The notes under the pieces were generated by a model. That model saw nothing but the letters and a program-made list of their open reading frames with translations. It did no database searches and was not told where the DNA came from. A stretch of DNA of 64,000 nucleotides from Pseudomonadota bacterium. GTDB taxonomy: Bacteria; Pseudomonadota; Alphaproteobacteria; Sphingomonadales; Sphingomonadaceae. Of the stretch, positions 36,723-44,353 are shown one piece after another. The DNA lies in contig JAEZHP010000062.1 of NCBI GenBank assembly GCA_023416515.1, positions 62,001 to 126,000 of the forward strand, written 5' to 3'. Made by a program: the position numbers and the translations under genes. Position 1 is the stretch's first letter; every line of letters begins with the position of its first letter.

Positions 36723-37646
36723 TCAGATGTTGGCGCCGCGGGTGAGGTTGAGGAAGACGTCCTCGAGATCGGCTTCCTTGGTCGAGACGTCGACCAGGCC
36801 AAGGCCCTCGCGCTGAAGCGCCGCGAGCACCTCCCCGGCGTTCACCCTGTCCTTTCGGTAGGTGATGGTGAGGGTGCGGGGGCCGTTCACCTCAATCTTC
36901 TCGAAGCAGGTGGCGTCGGGCGCGCCGGTGAGATCGCGGTCCACCGTCACCTCGACCGCCTTCTCCTGCGCCATCCCGACCAGCGTCCGGGTGGTCTCAT
37001 TGGCGATGAGCTTGCCATGGTTGATGATGGCGATCCGGTCGCACAGCTCCTCGGCCTCTTCGAGATAATGCGTGGTGAGGACGATGGTGACGCCCTCGGC
37101 GTGGAGGGAGCGGACGAATTGCCACAGCTGCTGGCGCAGTTCGACGTCGACGCCCGCGGTCGGCTCGTCGAGCACGAGGATGGGTGGCGAATGGACCATC
37201 GCCTTGGCGACGAGCAGGCGCCGCTTCATTCCGCCCGACAAGGTGCGGGAATAAGCGTCGGCCTTGTCCTCCAGGTGCACCGCCCGGAGCAGCTCCATCG
37301 TTCGCCGCTGCTCCTTCGGCACCCCGTAGAGTCCGGCGGTCAGCTCCAGCGTCTCGGCCGGGGTGAAGAAGGGGTCGAACAGAATTTCCTGGGGGACGAT
37401 CCCGATCGCCCGCTTGGCGTTGCGGGGATGCGCCTCGATGTCGAAGCCCCAGATCGAGACTTGCCCGCCGGTCTTCGATACCATTCCGGACAGGATGTTG
37501 ATCAGGGTCGACTTGCCTGCGCCGTTGGGGCCGAGCAGGCCGAATATCTGTCCGCGCGGAACGTCGATGGTCACGCCGTCGAGCGCGCGCTTGCCGCCGG
37601 CATAGGTTTTCTGGAGATCGCGGATCGAGATTGCGGCGTCGGTCAC
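36723..37646 (-). CDS. ABC-transporter ATPase without an adjacent permease (YadG-like)
   Basis: 307 residues with Walker A GPNGAGKST, signature LSGGMKRR, Walker B LVLDEPTAGVD and the H-loop THYLEEAEEL. It belongs to the ABC-2 exporter ATPase group, with a C-terminal extension (residues 220-307) that often contacts its permease. No membrane partner is encoded next to it, and the 90 bases before nadB contain no gene. The partner may be elsewhere. The start is GTG at 37644-37646. Confidence 0.85.
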   Translation of the reverse strand: MTDAAISIRDLQKTYAGGKRALDGVTIDVPRGQIFGLLGPNGAGKSTLINILSGMVSKTGGQVSIWGFDIEAHPRNAKRAIGIVPQEILFDPFFTPAETLELTAGLYGVPKEQRRTMELLRAVHLEDKADAYSRTLSGGMKRRLLVAKAMVHSPPILVLDEPTAGVDVELRQQLWQFVRSLHAEGVTIVLTTHYLEEAEELCDRIAIINHGKLIANETTRTLVGMAQEKAVEVTVDRDLTGAPDATCFEKIEVNGPRTLTITYRKDRVNAGEVLAALQREGLGLVDVSTKEADLEDVFLNLTRGANI

Positions 37647-37720
37647 GGGGTGCCGCTTAGAAGGTTTGGAGCGGCGACGGAAGCGTTGCCCGCCCGCTCT
37701 GCCTTCGCTAATCGCCGCTC

Positions 37721-37924
37721 ATGGCCACCGACCCTTACACGCCTGAGATCGCCTACAGCGAGACTCCGCGAGTCGCCTGCGACGGCGCGACCCATATCTC
37801 GCCGGCGCTCGGCCATCCGCGAGTCTATCTGCAGATCGACGAGAAGGGCTTCGTCGACTGCGGCTATTGCGACAAGCGCTTCATTCTTGCCGGCGGCCCC
37901 GCGGACGACCGCGCGGGGGCCTGA
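37721..37924 (+). CDS. zf-CHCC zinc-finger protein (NDUFS6-like)
   Basis: 67 residues with the C-x-H-...-C-x2-C zinc-site pattern: VACDG, then HPRVYLQI and VDCGYCDKRF. The family includes the mitochondrial complex I subunit NDUFS6 and small bacterial proteins of uncertain function. The ATG at 37721 is the only sensible start. It lies divergent from the ABC ATPase and just before tldD. Confidence 0.88.
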   Translation: MATDPYTPEIAYSETPRVACDGATHISPALGHPRVYLQIDEKGFVDCGYCDKRFILAGGPADDRAGA

Positions 37925-37972
37925 AACGCGGCTGCGGGGTGACGGGCTGATCGAAGCCCCTATATCAGGTGC

Positions 37973-39397
37973 ATGACCCCTGATCCCCGCTCCTTCCTGT
38001 ACCGGGCCGGCGGCCTCGATCCCGATGCCGCGCTTCGTCTCACCGCCGACGCTCTCGGCCGCCTCGACGATGGCGAACTGTTCCTCCAGTACACGGCGTC
38101 GGAAAGCTTCGGCTTCGACGACGGCCGGCTGAAGACCGCAGACTTCAACACTCAGGCCGGATTCGGGCTTCGTGGCGTATCGGGGGAGACGACGGCCTTT
38201 GCCCACGCAAATGAGATTAGCGAGGCGGCGATCCGGCGGGCGGCCGAAACACTGACCATCCTCGACCCGACCAAGGGAGGCCGCGCTGCGCCGCCGAGGC
38301 GCACCAACGCGCGCCTCTATGTCGACGACGATCCCCTGAATCTCATCCCCTTCGCGAAGAAGGTGGCCCTGTGTCAGCAAATCGACGCCGCCGCACGGGC
38401 CCGCGACCCGCGAGTCGCGCAGGTGTCGGTGACTCTCGCGGCGTCCTGGAGCGTGGTCGAGATCGTCCGGGCCGACGGCTTCGTCGCTCATGACGTCCGC
38501 CCGCTGGTCCGCCTCAACGTCCAGATCGTCGCCGAGCAGAACGGCCGCCGCGAGACCGGCTATCACGGCCTTGGCGGGCGCTATCTCTACGACAGCCTGT
38601 TCGAGTCGGAGACCTGGAACCGGGCGATCGACATCGCGCTGGCTCAGGCGCTCGTGAACCTGGAAAGCGTGGCCGCGCCCGCAGGCGAGATGACGGTGGT
38701 GCTCGGCAACGGCTGGCCCGGCGTGCTCCTTCACGAGGCGATCGGCCACCCGCTCGAGGGCGATTTCAACCGCAAGGGAACCTCCGCCTTCTCCGGGCGC
38801 CTGGGCGAGCGGGTCGCGGCGCCGGGCGTGACGGTGGTCGACGACGGCGCGATCGACCGGCGCCGCGGATCGCTCACCATCGACGACGAAGGCACTCCGA
38901 CGCAGCGCAACATCCTCATCGAGGACGGAATCCTCAAAGGCTACATCCACGACCGACTGAATGCGCGCCTGATGGGCGTGGAGCCCACCGGCAACGGGCG
39001 CCGCGAGAGCTTCGCCCACGCGCCGATGCCGCGGATGACCAACACCTTCATGCTCGGCGGAAGCGACGACCCCGGCGAGATCCTCGCACGCGCCAAGAAC
39101 GGCATCTACGCCAAGAGCTTCGGCGGTGGTCAGGTCGATATCACCAGCGGCAAGTTCGTCTTCTCCTGCACCGAGGCCTACCGAATCGAGGACGGCAAGC
39201 TCGGCGCTCCGATCAAGGGGGCGACGCTGATCGGGGACGGCCCCAGCGTGCTCACCAAGGTCGCCGCGATCGGCAACGATATGGCGCTCGACGAAGGCGT
39301 CGGCGTGTGCGGCAAGGGCGGCCAGTCGGTCCCCGCGGGGGTCGGCCAGCCGACCCTGCTCGTGGAGGGGCTGACCGTGGGAGGCACAGCCGCTTGA
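37973..39397 (+). CDS. tldD: Metalloprotease TldD
   Basis: A 474-residue zinc peptidase that works with TldE/PmbA on small peptides, including microcins and unfolded tails. The catalytic motif is HEAIGHPLEGD (HExxxH). Other signatures: TVVDDGAIDRRRGSLTIDDEGTP, GRRESFAHAPMPRMTNTFM and FAGGQVDITSGKFVFSCTEAY-like regions near the end. TldE is not nearby. The stop overlaps the DUF924 TTG start. Confidence 0.95.
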   Translation: MTPDPRSFLYRAGGLDPDAALRLTADALGRLDDGELFLQYTASESFGFDDGRLKTADFNTQAGFGLRGVSGETTAFAHANEISEAAIRRAAETLTILDPTKGGRAAPPRRTNARLYVDDDPLNLIPFAKKVALCQQIDAAARARDPRVAQVSVTLAASWSVVEIVRADGFVAHDVRPLVRLNVQIVAEQNGRRETGYHGLGGRYLYDSLFESETWNRAIDIALAQALVNLESVAAPAGEMTVVLGNGWPGVLLHEAIGHPLEGDFNRKGTSAFSGRLGERVAAPGVTVVDDGAIDRRRGSLTIDDEGTPTQRNILIEDGILKGYIHDRLNARLMGVEPTGNGRRESFAHAPMPRMTNTFMLGGSDDPGEILARAKNGIYAKSFGGGQVDITSGKFVFSCTEAYRIEDGKLGAPIKGATLIGDGPSVLTKVAAIGNDMALDEGVGVCGKGGQSVPAGVGQPTLLVEGLTVGGTAA

Positions 39398-39927
39398 GCT
39401 GGCAGCAGGAGATCCTCGACTTCTGGTTCGGACTTTCGAGCGAGCAGCATTGGAAGGTCGATCCGGCGGTGGACGACGCCTGCCGGGAGCGATTCCTCGA
39501 CAGCTGGGAGGAGCAGCGCTCCAAGGCTTCGGGCGATTTCCTCGGCTCTGCGGACGAGGCGCTCGCGGCCATCCTCCTCTTCGACCAGATGCCGCGCAAC
39601 ATGTTCCGCGGCGATCGCAGGTCATTCGCGACCGACCCGCTCGCCCGCGACATCGCCGCCGCCGCGGTCGATCGAGGCTATGACGCCAAGCTTCCGGTGG
39701 AGCGGCGAGTGTTCCTCTATTTGCCGTTCGAGCATAGCGAGGACCTGGCCGACCAGGACCGTTCCGTCGCCCTGTTCGAGGCGATGGGCAATGACTTCTA
39801 CACCGACTTCGCCCGCAAGCACCGCGACGTGATCGTCCGCTTCGGCCGCTTTCCGCACCGCAATGAGGTGCTCGGCCGCACGTCCACGGACGAGGAGATG
39901 TCGTTCGGGCTGGAGCCCGCCTGGTAG
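39394..39927 (+). CDS. DUF924 family protein
   Basis: A 177-residue helical protein with the family signature LDFWFGLSSEQHW near the N-terminus, then AAILLFDQMPRNMFRGD, VFLYLPFEHSEDLADQDRSVALF and the closing FGRFPHRNEVLGRTST. Function unknown. The start is TTG at 39394-39396, overlapping the tldD stop (TTGA); no ATG gives the conserved N-terminus, so this start is well supported. DUF2007 follows with no gap. Confidence 0.88.
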   Translation: MSWQQEILDFWFGLSSEQHWKVDPAVDDACRERFLDSWEEQRSKASGDFLGSADEALAAILLFDQMPRNMFRGDRRSFATDPLARDIAAAAVDRGYDAKLPVERRVFLYLPFEHSEDLADQDRSVALFEAMGNDFYTDFARKHRDVIVRFGRFPHRNEVLGRTSTDEEMSFGLEPAW

Positions 39928-40125
39928 ATGAGCCTCGTCCTTGCCGCGAGCTTCTACAACGGCTTTGAGGCGGGAATCGCCCAGTCGCGGCTGACCGATG
40001 AGGGCATTGAGAGCTACATCTTCGACCTGGAGATGAACTGGGGCGGCCTCAACGGAGGCGTGCCCGTCCGGCTGATGGTGGCCGAAGAGGATCTCGACGC
40101 CGCGCGCTCGCTGCTGAAATCTTAA
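39928..40125 (+). CDS. DUF2007 family small protein
   Basis: 65 residues, an alpha/beta sandwich of the putative signal-transducing family DUF2007: LVLAASFYNGFEAGIAQSRLTDEGIESYIFD, then VRLMVAEEDLDAARSLL at the end. Such domains probably bind a ligand or partner, but the role is unproven. It starts at the base right after the DUF924 stop and ends the tldD-DUF924-DUF2007 operon. Confidence 0.85.
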   Translation: MSLVLAASFYNGFEAGIAQSRLTDEGIESYIFDLEMNWGGLNGGVPVRLMVAEEDLDAARSLLKS

Positions 40126-40146
40126 ACGGCGTGACAAACCAACGGA

Positions 40147-40190
40147 TTGACGCCTACCCTCTTGGTGACTTAGGTAGATAACACACCTAG
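40147..40190 (+). promoter_or_regulatory. Possible promoter with overlapping palindromic operator for the ABC exporter
   Basis: TTGACG (40147-40152) and TAGGTA (40171-40176) are 18 bases apart. An inverted repeat TAGGT...ACCTA (40171-40175 with 40085-equivalent 40185-40189, 9-base spacer) covers the -10 and start region, as a repressor site would. No regulator gene lies beside it. Confidence 0.35.
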
Positions 40191-40203
40191 GCGGGGGAGG
40201 GGA

Positions 40204-41130
40204 ATGAGCACAGCGGATAGCCCGGTCATCGAGATCGAGGCGCTCGGCAAGACCTATGGCGGCGGCGGCCGTGCGGTTCGGGCGGTACAGGACGTGACGA
40301 TCTCGGTCGCGCCCGGCGAGGTCTATGGCTTTCTCGGCCCCAACGGCGCCGGCAAGAGCACGACCATCCGGATGCTGCTCGGCCTGATCGCCCCGACCGC
40401 CGGCAGCATTCGACTGATGGGCCGCAATCTCGCGTCCGACCCGGCGGTGCTTCGCCACGTCGGAAGCCTGGTCGACGGCGGCAACTTCTATCCCTTCCTG
40501 TCCGGACGGAAGAATCTCGAAGTGCTCGCCAAGACTCATGGCGGGGGCGCGGAGCGGATCGACGGTCTTCTCGACCAGGTCGGACTCGCCCGCCACGGTG
40601 GCCGCAAGGTCAAAGGCTATTCGACCGGCATGCGCCAGCGCCTCGGAGTCGCCGCGGCGCTTCTCAACGATCCCGACATCGTGATCCTCGACGAACCCGC
40701 CAACGGCCTCGACGCCGCGGGAATCCAGGAGATGCGCGCGCTCATCCGCCGCCTCGCCGCCGAGCAGGGCAAGACCGTGTTCCTGTCGAGCCATCTTCTG
40801 CACGAGGTCCAGCTGATGTGCGACCGAGTCGCGATCATCAGCAACGGGTCGGTCGTTCGCGAATCGACGATCGCCGACCTGCTTCGCCAGGACGAGGGGC
40901 TGATCGTCGAGGCTCAGCCGCTCGACGTTGCGCAAAGCGCTCTCGAATCGCGCTGGCGCTGCACGCGCAACGGGGTCGCCATCCACGTCCAGGCGCCGCG
41001 CGAGGACGCGCCGGAAATCGTCCGCCGCCTCGTCGGCGCGGGCGTCGAGCTGTTCGGGCTCAGTGCCGAGCAACGCAATCTCGAGGAAGTGTTCCTCTCA
41101 ATGACCCAGCCGGAGGCGACCGATGCTTGA
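40204..41130 (+). CDS. ABC exporter ATPase subunit
   Basis: 308 residues: Walker A GPNGAGKST, signature YSTGMRQRLG, Walker B IVILDEPANGLD, H-loop SSHLLHEVQLM. It belongs to the ABC-2/bacitracin-type group. The C-terminal extension (about 215-308) ends in NLEEVFLSMTQ, a typical tail. The permease is encoded next with an 8-base overlap, so the pair forms one small exporter. The cargo is unknown; antibiotic peptide or lipid export is possible. Confidence 0.9.
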   Translation: MSTADSPVIEIEALGKTYGGGGRAVRAVQDVTISVAPGEVYGFLGPNGAGKSTTIRMLLGLIAPTAGSIRLMGRNLASDPAVLRHVGSLVDGGNFYPFLSGRKNLEVLAKTHGGGAERIDGLLDQVGLARHGGRKVKGYSTGMRQRLGVAAALLNDPDIVILDEPANGLDAAGIQEMRALIRRLAAEQGKTVFLSSHLLHEVQLMCDRVAIISNGSVVRESTIADLLRQDEGLIVEAQPLDVAQSALESRWRCTRNGVAIHVQAPREDAPEIVRRLVGAGVELFGLSAEQRNLEEVFLSMTQPEATDA

Positions 41131-41986
41131 TGCGATTTCGGCAGAGGCGCTGAAGTTCAAGCGCCACCGCGCCACCTGGGGGCTCGTGTGGATCTGGCCG
41201 ATCGGCCTGACCCTGATCTGGCTGCTCGCGATCGGCGCCGAGCTTTCGGGCGCCGGCGGCGAGGCCGGGGGAGAGGGACGCGGCGGGCCGACTGCGGTCG
41301 GTTGGATCGCCGACAATGTCGGCTTCTGGGGAGTGCCCGGACACCCGTTCGGCCGCTACATCATCGGCGCCTTCGTAGCGGTAGTGTTCGCGGGCGAATA
41401 TGGCTGGAACACCTGGAAGCTGATCGTTCCGCACCGGGCTCGTACGAGCCTGATCGCTGCCAAATATGCGATCGCTTTCATTTTGCTGGCGATCGGCTTC
41501 ACGCTCGCCGCCTTGCTGTTCAACCTGTTCGGCTGGCTCGAGGACGTTCTCACCGGCGATTCCATTCCTGCCGGGGTGACCGCAATGGCCTTGCTCAAGG
41601 CCCATGGCGTCGGTGCGCTCGCCGCACTTCCGGCGGTGCTCCTGACTATCGCCTATGTCAGCCTTGCCGCGATCCTCACCAGGTCGACGGTGGCAGCGCT
41701 GGTCATCGGGCTGGTGGTGACGACGGTCGAGCAGCTGTTCTTCAATTTCGGACCGATGTTCGAGCCCTACGCCCCGTCGCTCGTCACCGGGCTCTACGAG
41801 GTGCTCCCGGGCTATCATGTCGCCAACGCGGCGAGCGTGATCTCCCAGGGACGAGTCGCGGAAATCCCCTTCCCGTCCGGCGCTTTCTCCACGTCGCTCA
41901 CCACTTCGCTTGCGATCGTCGGGGCGTGGATCGTGGCGATGGTCGGGCTGACCTTCTGGAGCTTCAAGCGCCAGGACATAAACTAG
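41123..41986 (+). CDS. ABC exporter permease subunit (ABC-2 type)
   Basis: 287 residues with six predicted membrane helices: about 19-38, 82-98, 112-135, 160-182, 187-205 and 262-282. An AEALKFKRHRATWGL start is seen, common in ABC-2/NosY-like permeases. The gene overlaps the ATPase by 8 bases. Its stop overlaps that of the convergent DUF442 gene. No family name can be given from sequence alone. Confidence 0.85.
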   Translation: MLDAISAEALKFKRHRATWGLVWIWPIGLTLIWLLAIGAELSGAGGEAGGEGRGGPTAVGWIADNVGFWGVPGHPFGRYIIGAFVAVVFAGEYGWNTWKLIVPHRARTSLIAAKYAIAFILLAIGFTLAALLFNLFGWLEDVLTGDSIPAGVTAMALLKAHGVGALAALPAVLLTIAYVSLAAILTRSTVAALVIGLVVTTVEQLFFNFGPMFEPYAPSLVTGLYEVLPGYHVANAASVISQGRVAEIPFPSGAFSTSLTTSLAIVGAWIVAMVGLTFWSFKRQDIN

Positions 41987-42384
41987 CGGAGGAAGCGGCG
42001 GATCGGCGTGAGGTCGTAGCCGGCGTCGGCCGCCTTCGCGACGAGGCTGTCGCCATCCGCGCCGCTTAGCGAGCGCGCGAGCGCCCAGACATAGGTCGAG
42101 CGGGTGCCGGATTTGCAGAAAGCGAGCACCGGACCTTGTGCTTCGTCCAAGGCTTCTCGGGTCGCCTCGATCGCCTCGGGCGTGAGCTGCGAAATCGGGA
42201 TGGCGCGATAGGCGATGCCGGCCGCCGAAGCCGCCGCCTCGATCTCGGCGCCGGCCGGCTGGCCCGGCTCCTCGCCATCGGGGCGGTTGTTGACGATCAG
42301 AGAGATGCCTTCCGCCGCCAGCTCGGCGACCCGGTCGGGGCTGATCTGGCCATCGACGAACATCCCGTCCTCAAGCCGCCGCAT
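41983..42384 (-). CDS. DUF442/TIGR01244 phosphatase-like sulfurtransferase-fold protein
   Basis: 133 residues. The signature is LIVNNRPDGEEPGQP followed by the cysteine loop AFCKSGTRS with C90 and R95 (C-x4-R), which is the TIGR01244 dual-specificity-phosphatase-like fold linked to sulfide metabolism when fused to a persulfide dioxygenase (BlhA type). No such partner is seen here. It starts inside the end of recQ (14-base overlap) and is probably co-transcribed with it. Confidence 0.85.
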   Translation of the reverse strand: MRRLEDGMFVDGQISPDRVAELAAEGISLIVNNRPDGEEPGQPAGAEIEAAASAAGIAYRAIPISQLTPEAIEATREALDEAQGPVLAFCKSGTRSTYVWALARSLSGADGDSLVAKAADAGYDLTPIRRFLR

Positions 42385-44149
42385 CTTCGACCTCCCGGAT
42401 CACTTCGAGGAAAGAATCGCCATAGCGTTCCAACTTGGCCGCGCCGACCCCCGGCACCTCGGCCATCGCTCGAAGCGATGACGGCCGAAGAGCTGCCATC
42501 TCGCGCAGGGTGGAATCGTGGAAGATGACGTAGGGCGGGACGCCTGATTCGGCAGCAAGCTGGCGGCGCCGGGAACGGAGCGCGTCGAACAGGGGATCGT
42601 GCGGAAAGTCGGCCGCGCCCTTGCGGTCCCGGCGCTTGCTCCGCTTCGGCGGCACGACGATTCGAAGCGCCTCCTCGCCCTTGAGGAATTGCTTCGCCGC
42701 GGGCCCGAAGGAAAGTCCGCCGAAATCGTCCGCTCGAAGAGCGTCGCGGGCGAGGAGTGCCCGGGCAACCGGCTTGACCAGGGCCAGCTCGGCCGCATCG
42801 GCGATCCCGAACACGCTCAGCCGGTGGTGGCCGGAAGCGAGGACCTTGTCCGTCTCCTTGCCGGCGAGGACGTCCGTGAGATGGCCGATCCCGAAGCGCA
42901 TCTCGGTGCGGAAGGCGGCGCTGAGCAGTTTCTGCGCGGTGGTGGTGGCGTCGATCGCTTCAGGAGGATTGAGGCAATTGTCGCAGTTGCCGCAGGCCTC
43001 GGGCGGGTCCTCGCCGAAATGACGAAGAAGGATCGCTCGGCGGCAGCCGGCGGTCTCGACGAGCGTGGCGAGGGCGTTCAGCCGCTCGCGCTCGCCCGGC
43101 CGGCGCGCCTCCTCGACCTCGGTCTCGATCCGCCGGCGCGCGCGGGAAAAATCCTCGGCGCCCCAGAACAGCCAGGCCTCGGCCGGCTCCCCGTCGCGGC
43201 CGGCACGGCCGGTCTCCTGGTAATAAGCCTCGATGGATTTCGGCAGGCCGGCATGGGCGACGAAGCGCACGTCCGGCTTGTCGATGCCCATCCCGAAGGC
43301 GATCGTCGCCGCCATCACCATTTCCTCGGAGCGGACGAAAGCGGCCTGGTTGCGCTGGCGGATCTGCGGCTCAAGCCCGGCATGATAAGGGAGGATCGGC
43401 CGGCCCTTGGCGGACAGCTGCTCGGCCAGTTTCTCGGTCGCCGCCCGGCTGGTTGCGTAGACGATGCCCGGCCCTGGCTGCTCGGCGAGAATGGCCTTCA
43501 CCTGGGCCGCAACCCCGTCGCGCGGGCGGACATGGTAGCGGATGTTGGGGCGGTCGAAGCCCGCAACGATCATCCCGTCCTCGGGAATTCCGAGCTGGAC
43601 CGCGATGTCGGCGCGGGTCCGCCGGTCGGCCGTCGCAGTCAGGGCAAGCCGCGGGACCTGCGGGAAGGAGTCGAGCAAGGGCCGGAGCAGGCGATAATCC
43701 GGGCGGAAGTCGTGGCCCCACTCGCTGACGCAATGGGCCTCGTCGATCGCGATCAGCGCGAGCTTGGTGCGGGACAACAGGTTGCGGAACGCTTCGCCGG
43801 TCGCCCGCTCCGGAGCCACATAAAGAAGGTCGAGCTCGCCGCATTTCAGCCGCTCGACCGTCTCGGCGCGGTTGTTGTCGGCTGACGTCATGGCGGCGGC
43901 GCGTATCCCGAACGCATCCGCCGCCCGGATCTGGTCGTGCATGAGCGCGATCAGCGGCGAGATGACGAGCGCCGTCCCTTCCCGCGCAAGAGCCGGCACC
44001 TGGTAGCAGAGAGACTTGCCCGCGCCGGTCGGCATGACCGCGAGAGTATGGGCGCCGGCCATGACCCGGCCGACGACCTGCTCCTGTACCCCTCGAAAGG
44101 CGGAGAAACCGAAGGTCGTGTGGAGGACGTCGAGAGGAGAAGCCGGCAC
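42371..44149 (-). CDS. recQ: ATP-dependent DNA helicase RecQ
   Basis: A 592-residue 3'-5' helicase for recombinational repair. Domains in order: helicase with TGAGKSLCYQVPA (Walker A) and IAIDEAHCVSEWGHDFRPDYR (DEAH box and aromatic loop), the zinc-binding RQC part (CRRAILLRHF...CGNCDNC), and a C-terminal HRDC domain (FDALRSRRRQLAAESGVPPYVIFHDSTL). The GTG at 44147-44149 has AAGGA seven bases upstream and gives the usual N-terminus; the frame continues upstream through the control region, which is not coding. A LexA-type box lies 158 bases upstream. Confidence 0.95.
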   Translation of the reverse strand: MPASPLDVLHTTFGFSAFRGVQEQVVGRVMAGAHTLAVMPTGAGKSLCYQVPALAREGTALVISPLIALMHDQIRAADAFGIRAAAMTSADNNRAETVERLKCGELDLLYVAPERATGEAFRNLLSRTKLALIAIDEAHCVSEWGHDFRPDYRLLRPLLDSFPQVPRLALTATADRRTRADIAVQLGIPEDGMIVAGFDRPNIRYHVRPRDGVAAQVKAILAEQPGPGIVYATSRAATEKLAEQLSAKGRPILPYHAGLEPQIRQRNQAAFVRSEEMVMAATIAFGMGIDKPDVRFVAHAGLPKSIEAYYQETGRAGRDGEPAEAWLFWGAEDFSRARRRIETEVEEARRPGERERLNALATLVETAGCRRAILLRHFGEDPPEACGNCDNCLNPPEAIDATTTAQKLLSAAFRTEMRFGIGHLTDVLAGKETDKVLASGHHRLSVFGIADAAELALVKPVARALLARDALRADDFGGLSFGPAAKQFLKGEEALRIVVPPKRSKRRDRKGAADFPHDPLFDALRSRRRQLAAESGVPPYVIFHDSTLREMAALRPSSLRAMAEVPGVGAAKLERYGDSFLEVIREVEDAAA

Positions 44150-44207
44150 GCGCCGGTCCTTACCACTTCCCCTCACCCATCCAAGCCGCGACTCCGACAA
44201 ATGCGGG

Positions 44208-44225
44208 TGAAGTTCATGAAGTTCA
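44208..44225. repeat. Tandem 9-base direct repeat before recQ
   Basis: Two exact copies of TGAAGTTCA lie head to tail in the 204-base gap upstream of recQ. They contain two GTTC steps five bases apart, so they do not fit a LexA box (seven bases), but could be a further regulator site. Confidence 0.5.
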
Positions 44226-44306
44226 CGATCTCGCGGACTTTTCGCGGTCCTAGCCCTCGCCTGGCTGATGCAGAGGTCTGGGAGAGTGGCGCAATTATCC
44301 ATGCGG

Positions 44307-44321
44307 AGAACATAGCAGGAA
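44307..44321 (-). promoter_or_regulatory. LexA-type SOS box upstream of recQ
   Basis: GAACATAGCAGGAAC is GAAC-N7-GAAC, the direct-repeat LexA site of alphaproteobacteria (GTTC-N7-GTTC on the other strand). On the minus strand TTGTTC is followed after 19 bases by GATAAT, a plausible promoter, so the box overlaps the -35 region. The next gene downstream on this strand is recQ. Confidence 0.65.
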
Positions 44322-44353
44322 CAAGCCTTGTAGGAAAGGGCCAGCAAGGGGCT

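Noticed and set aside
44208..44225. Second LexA box
   Set aside because: The two GTTC steps are five bases apart instead of seven.
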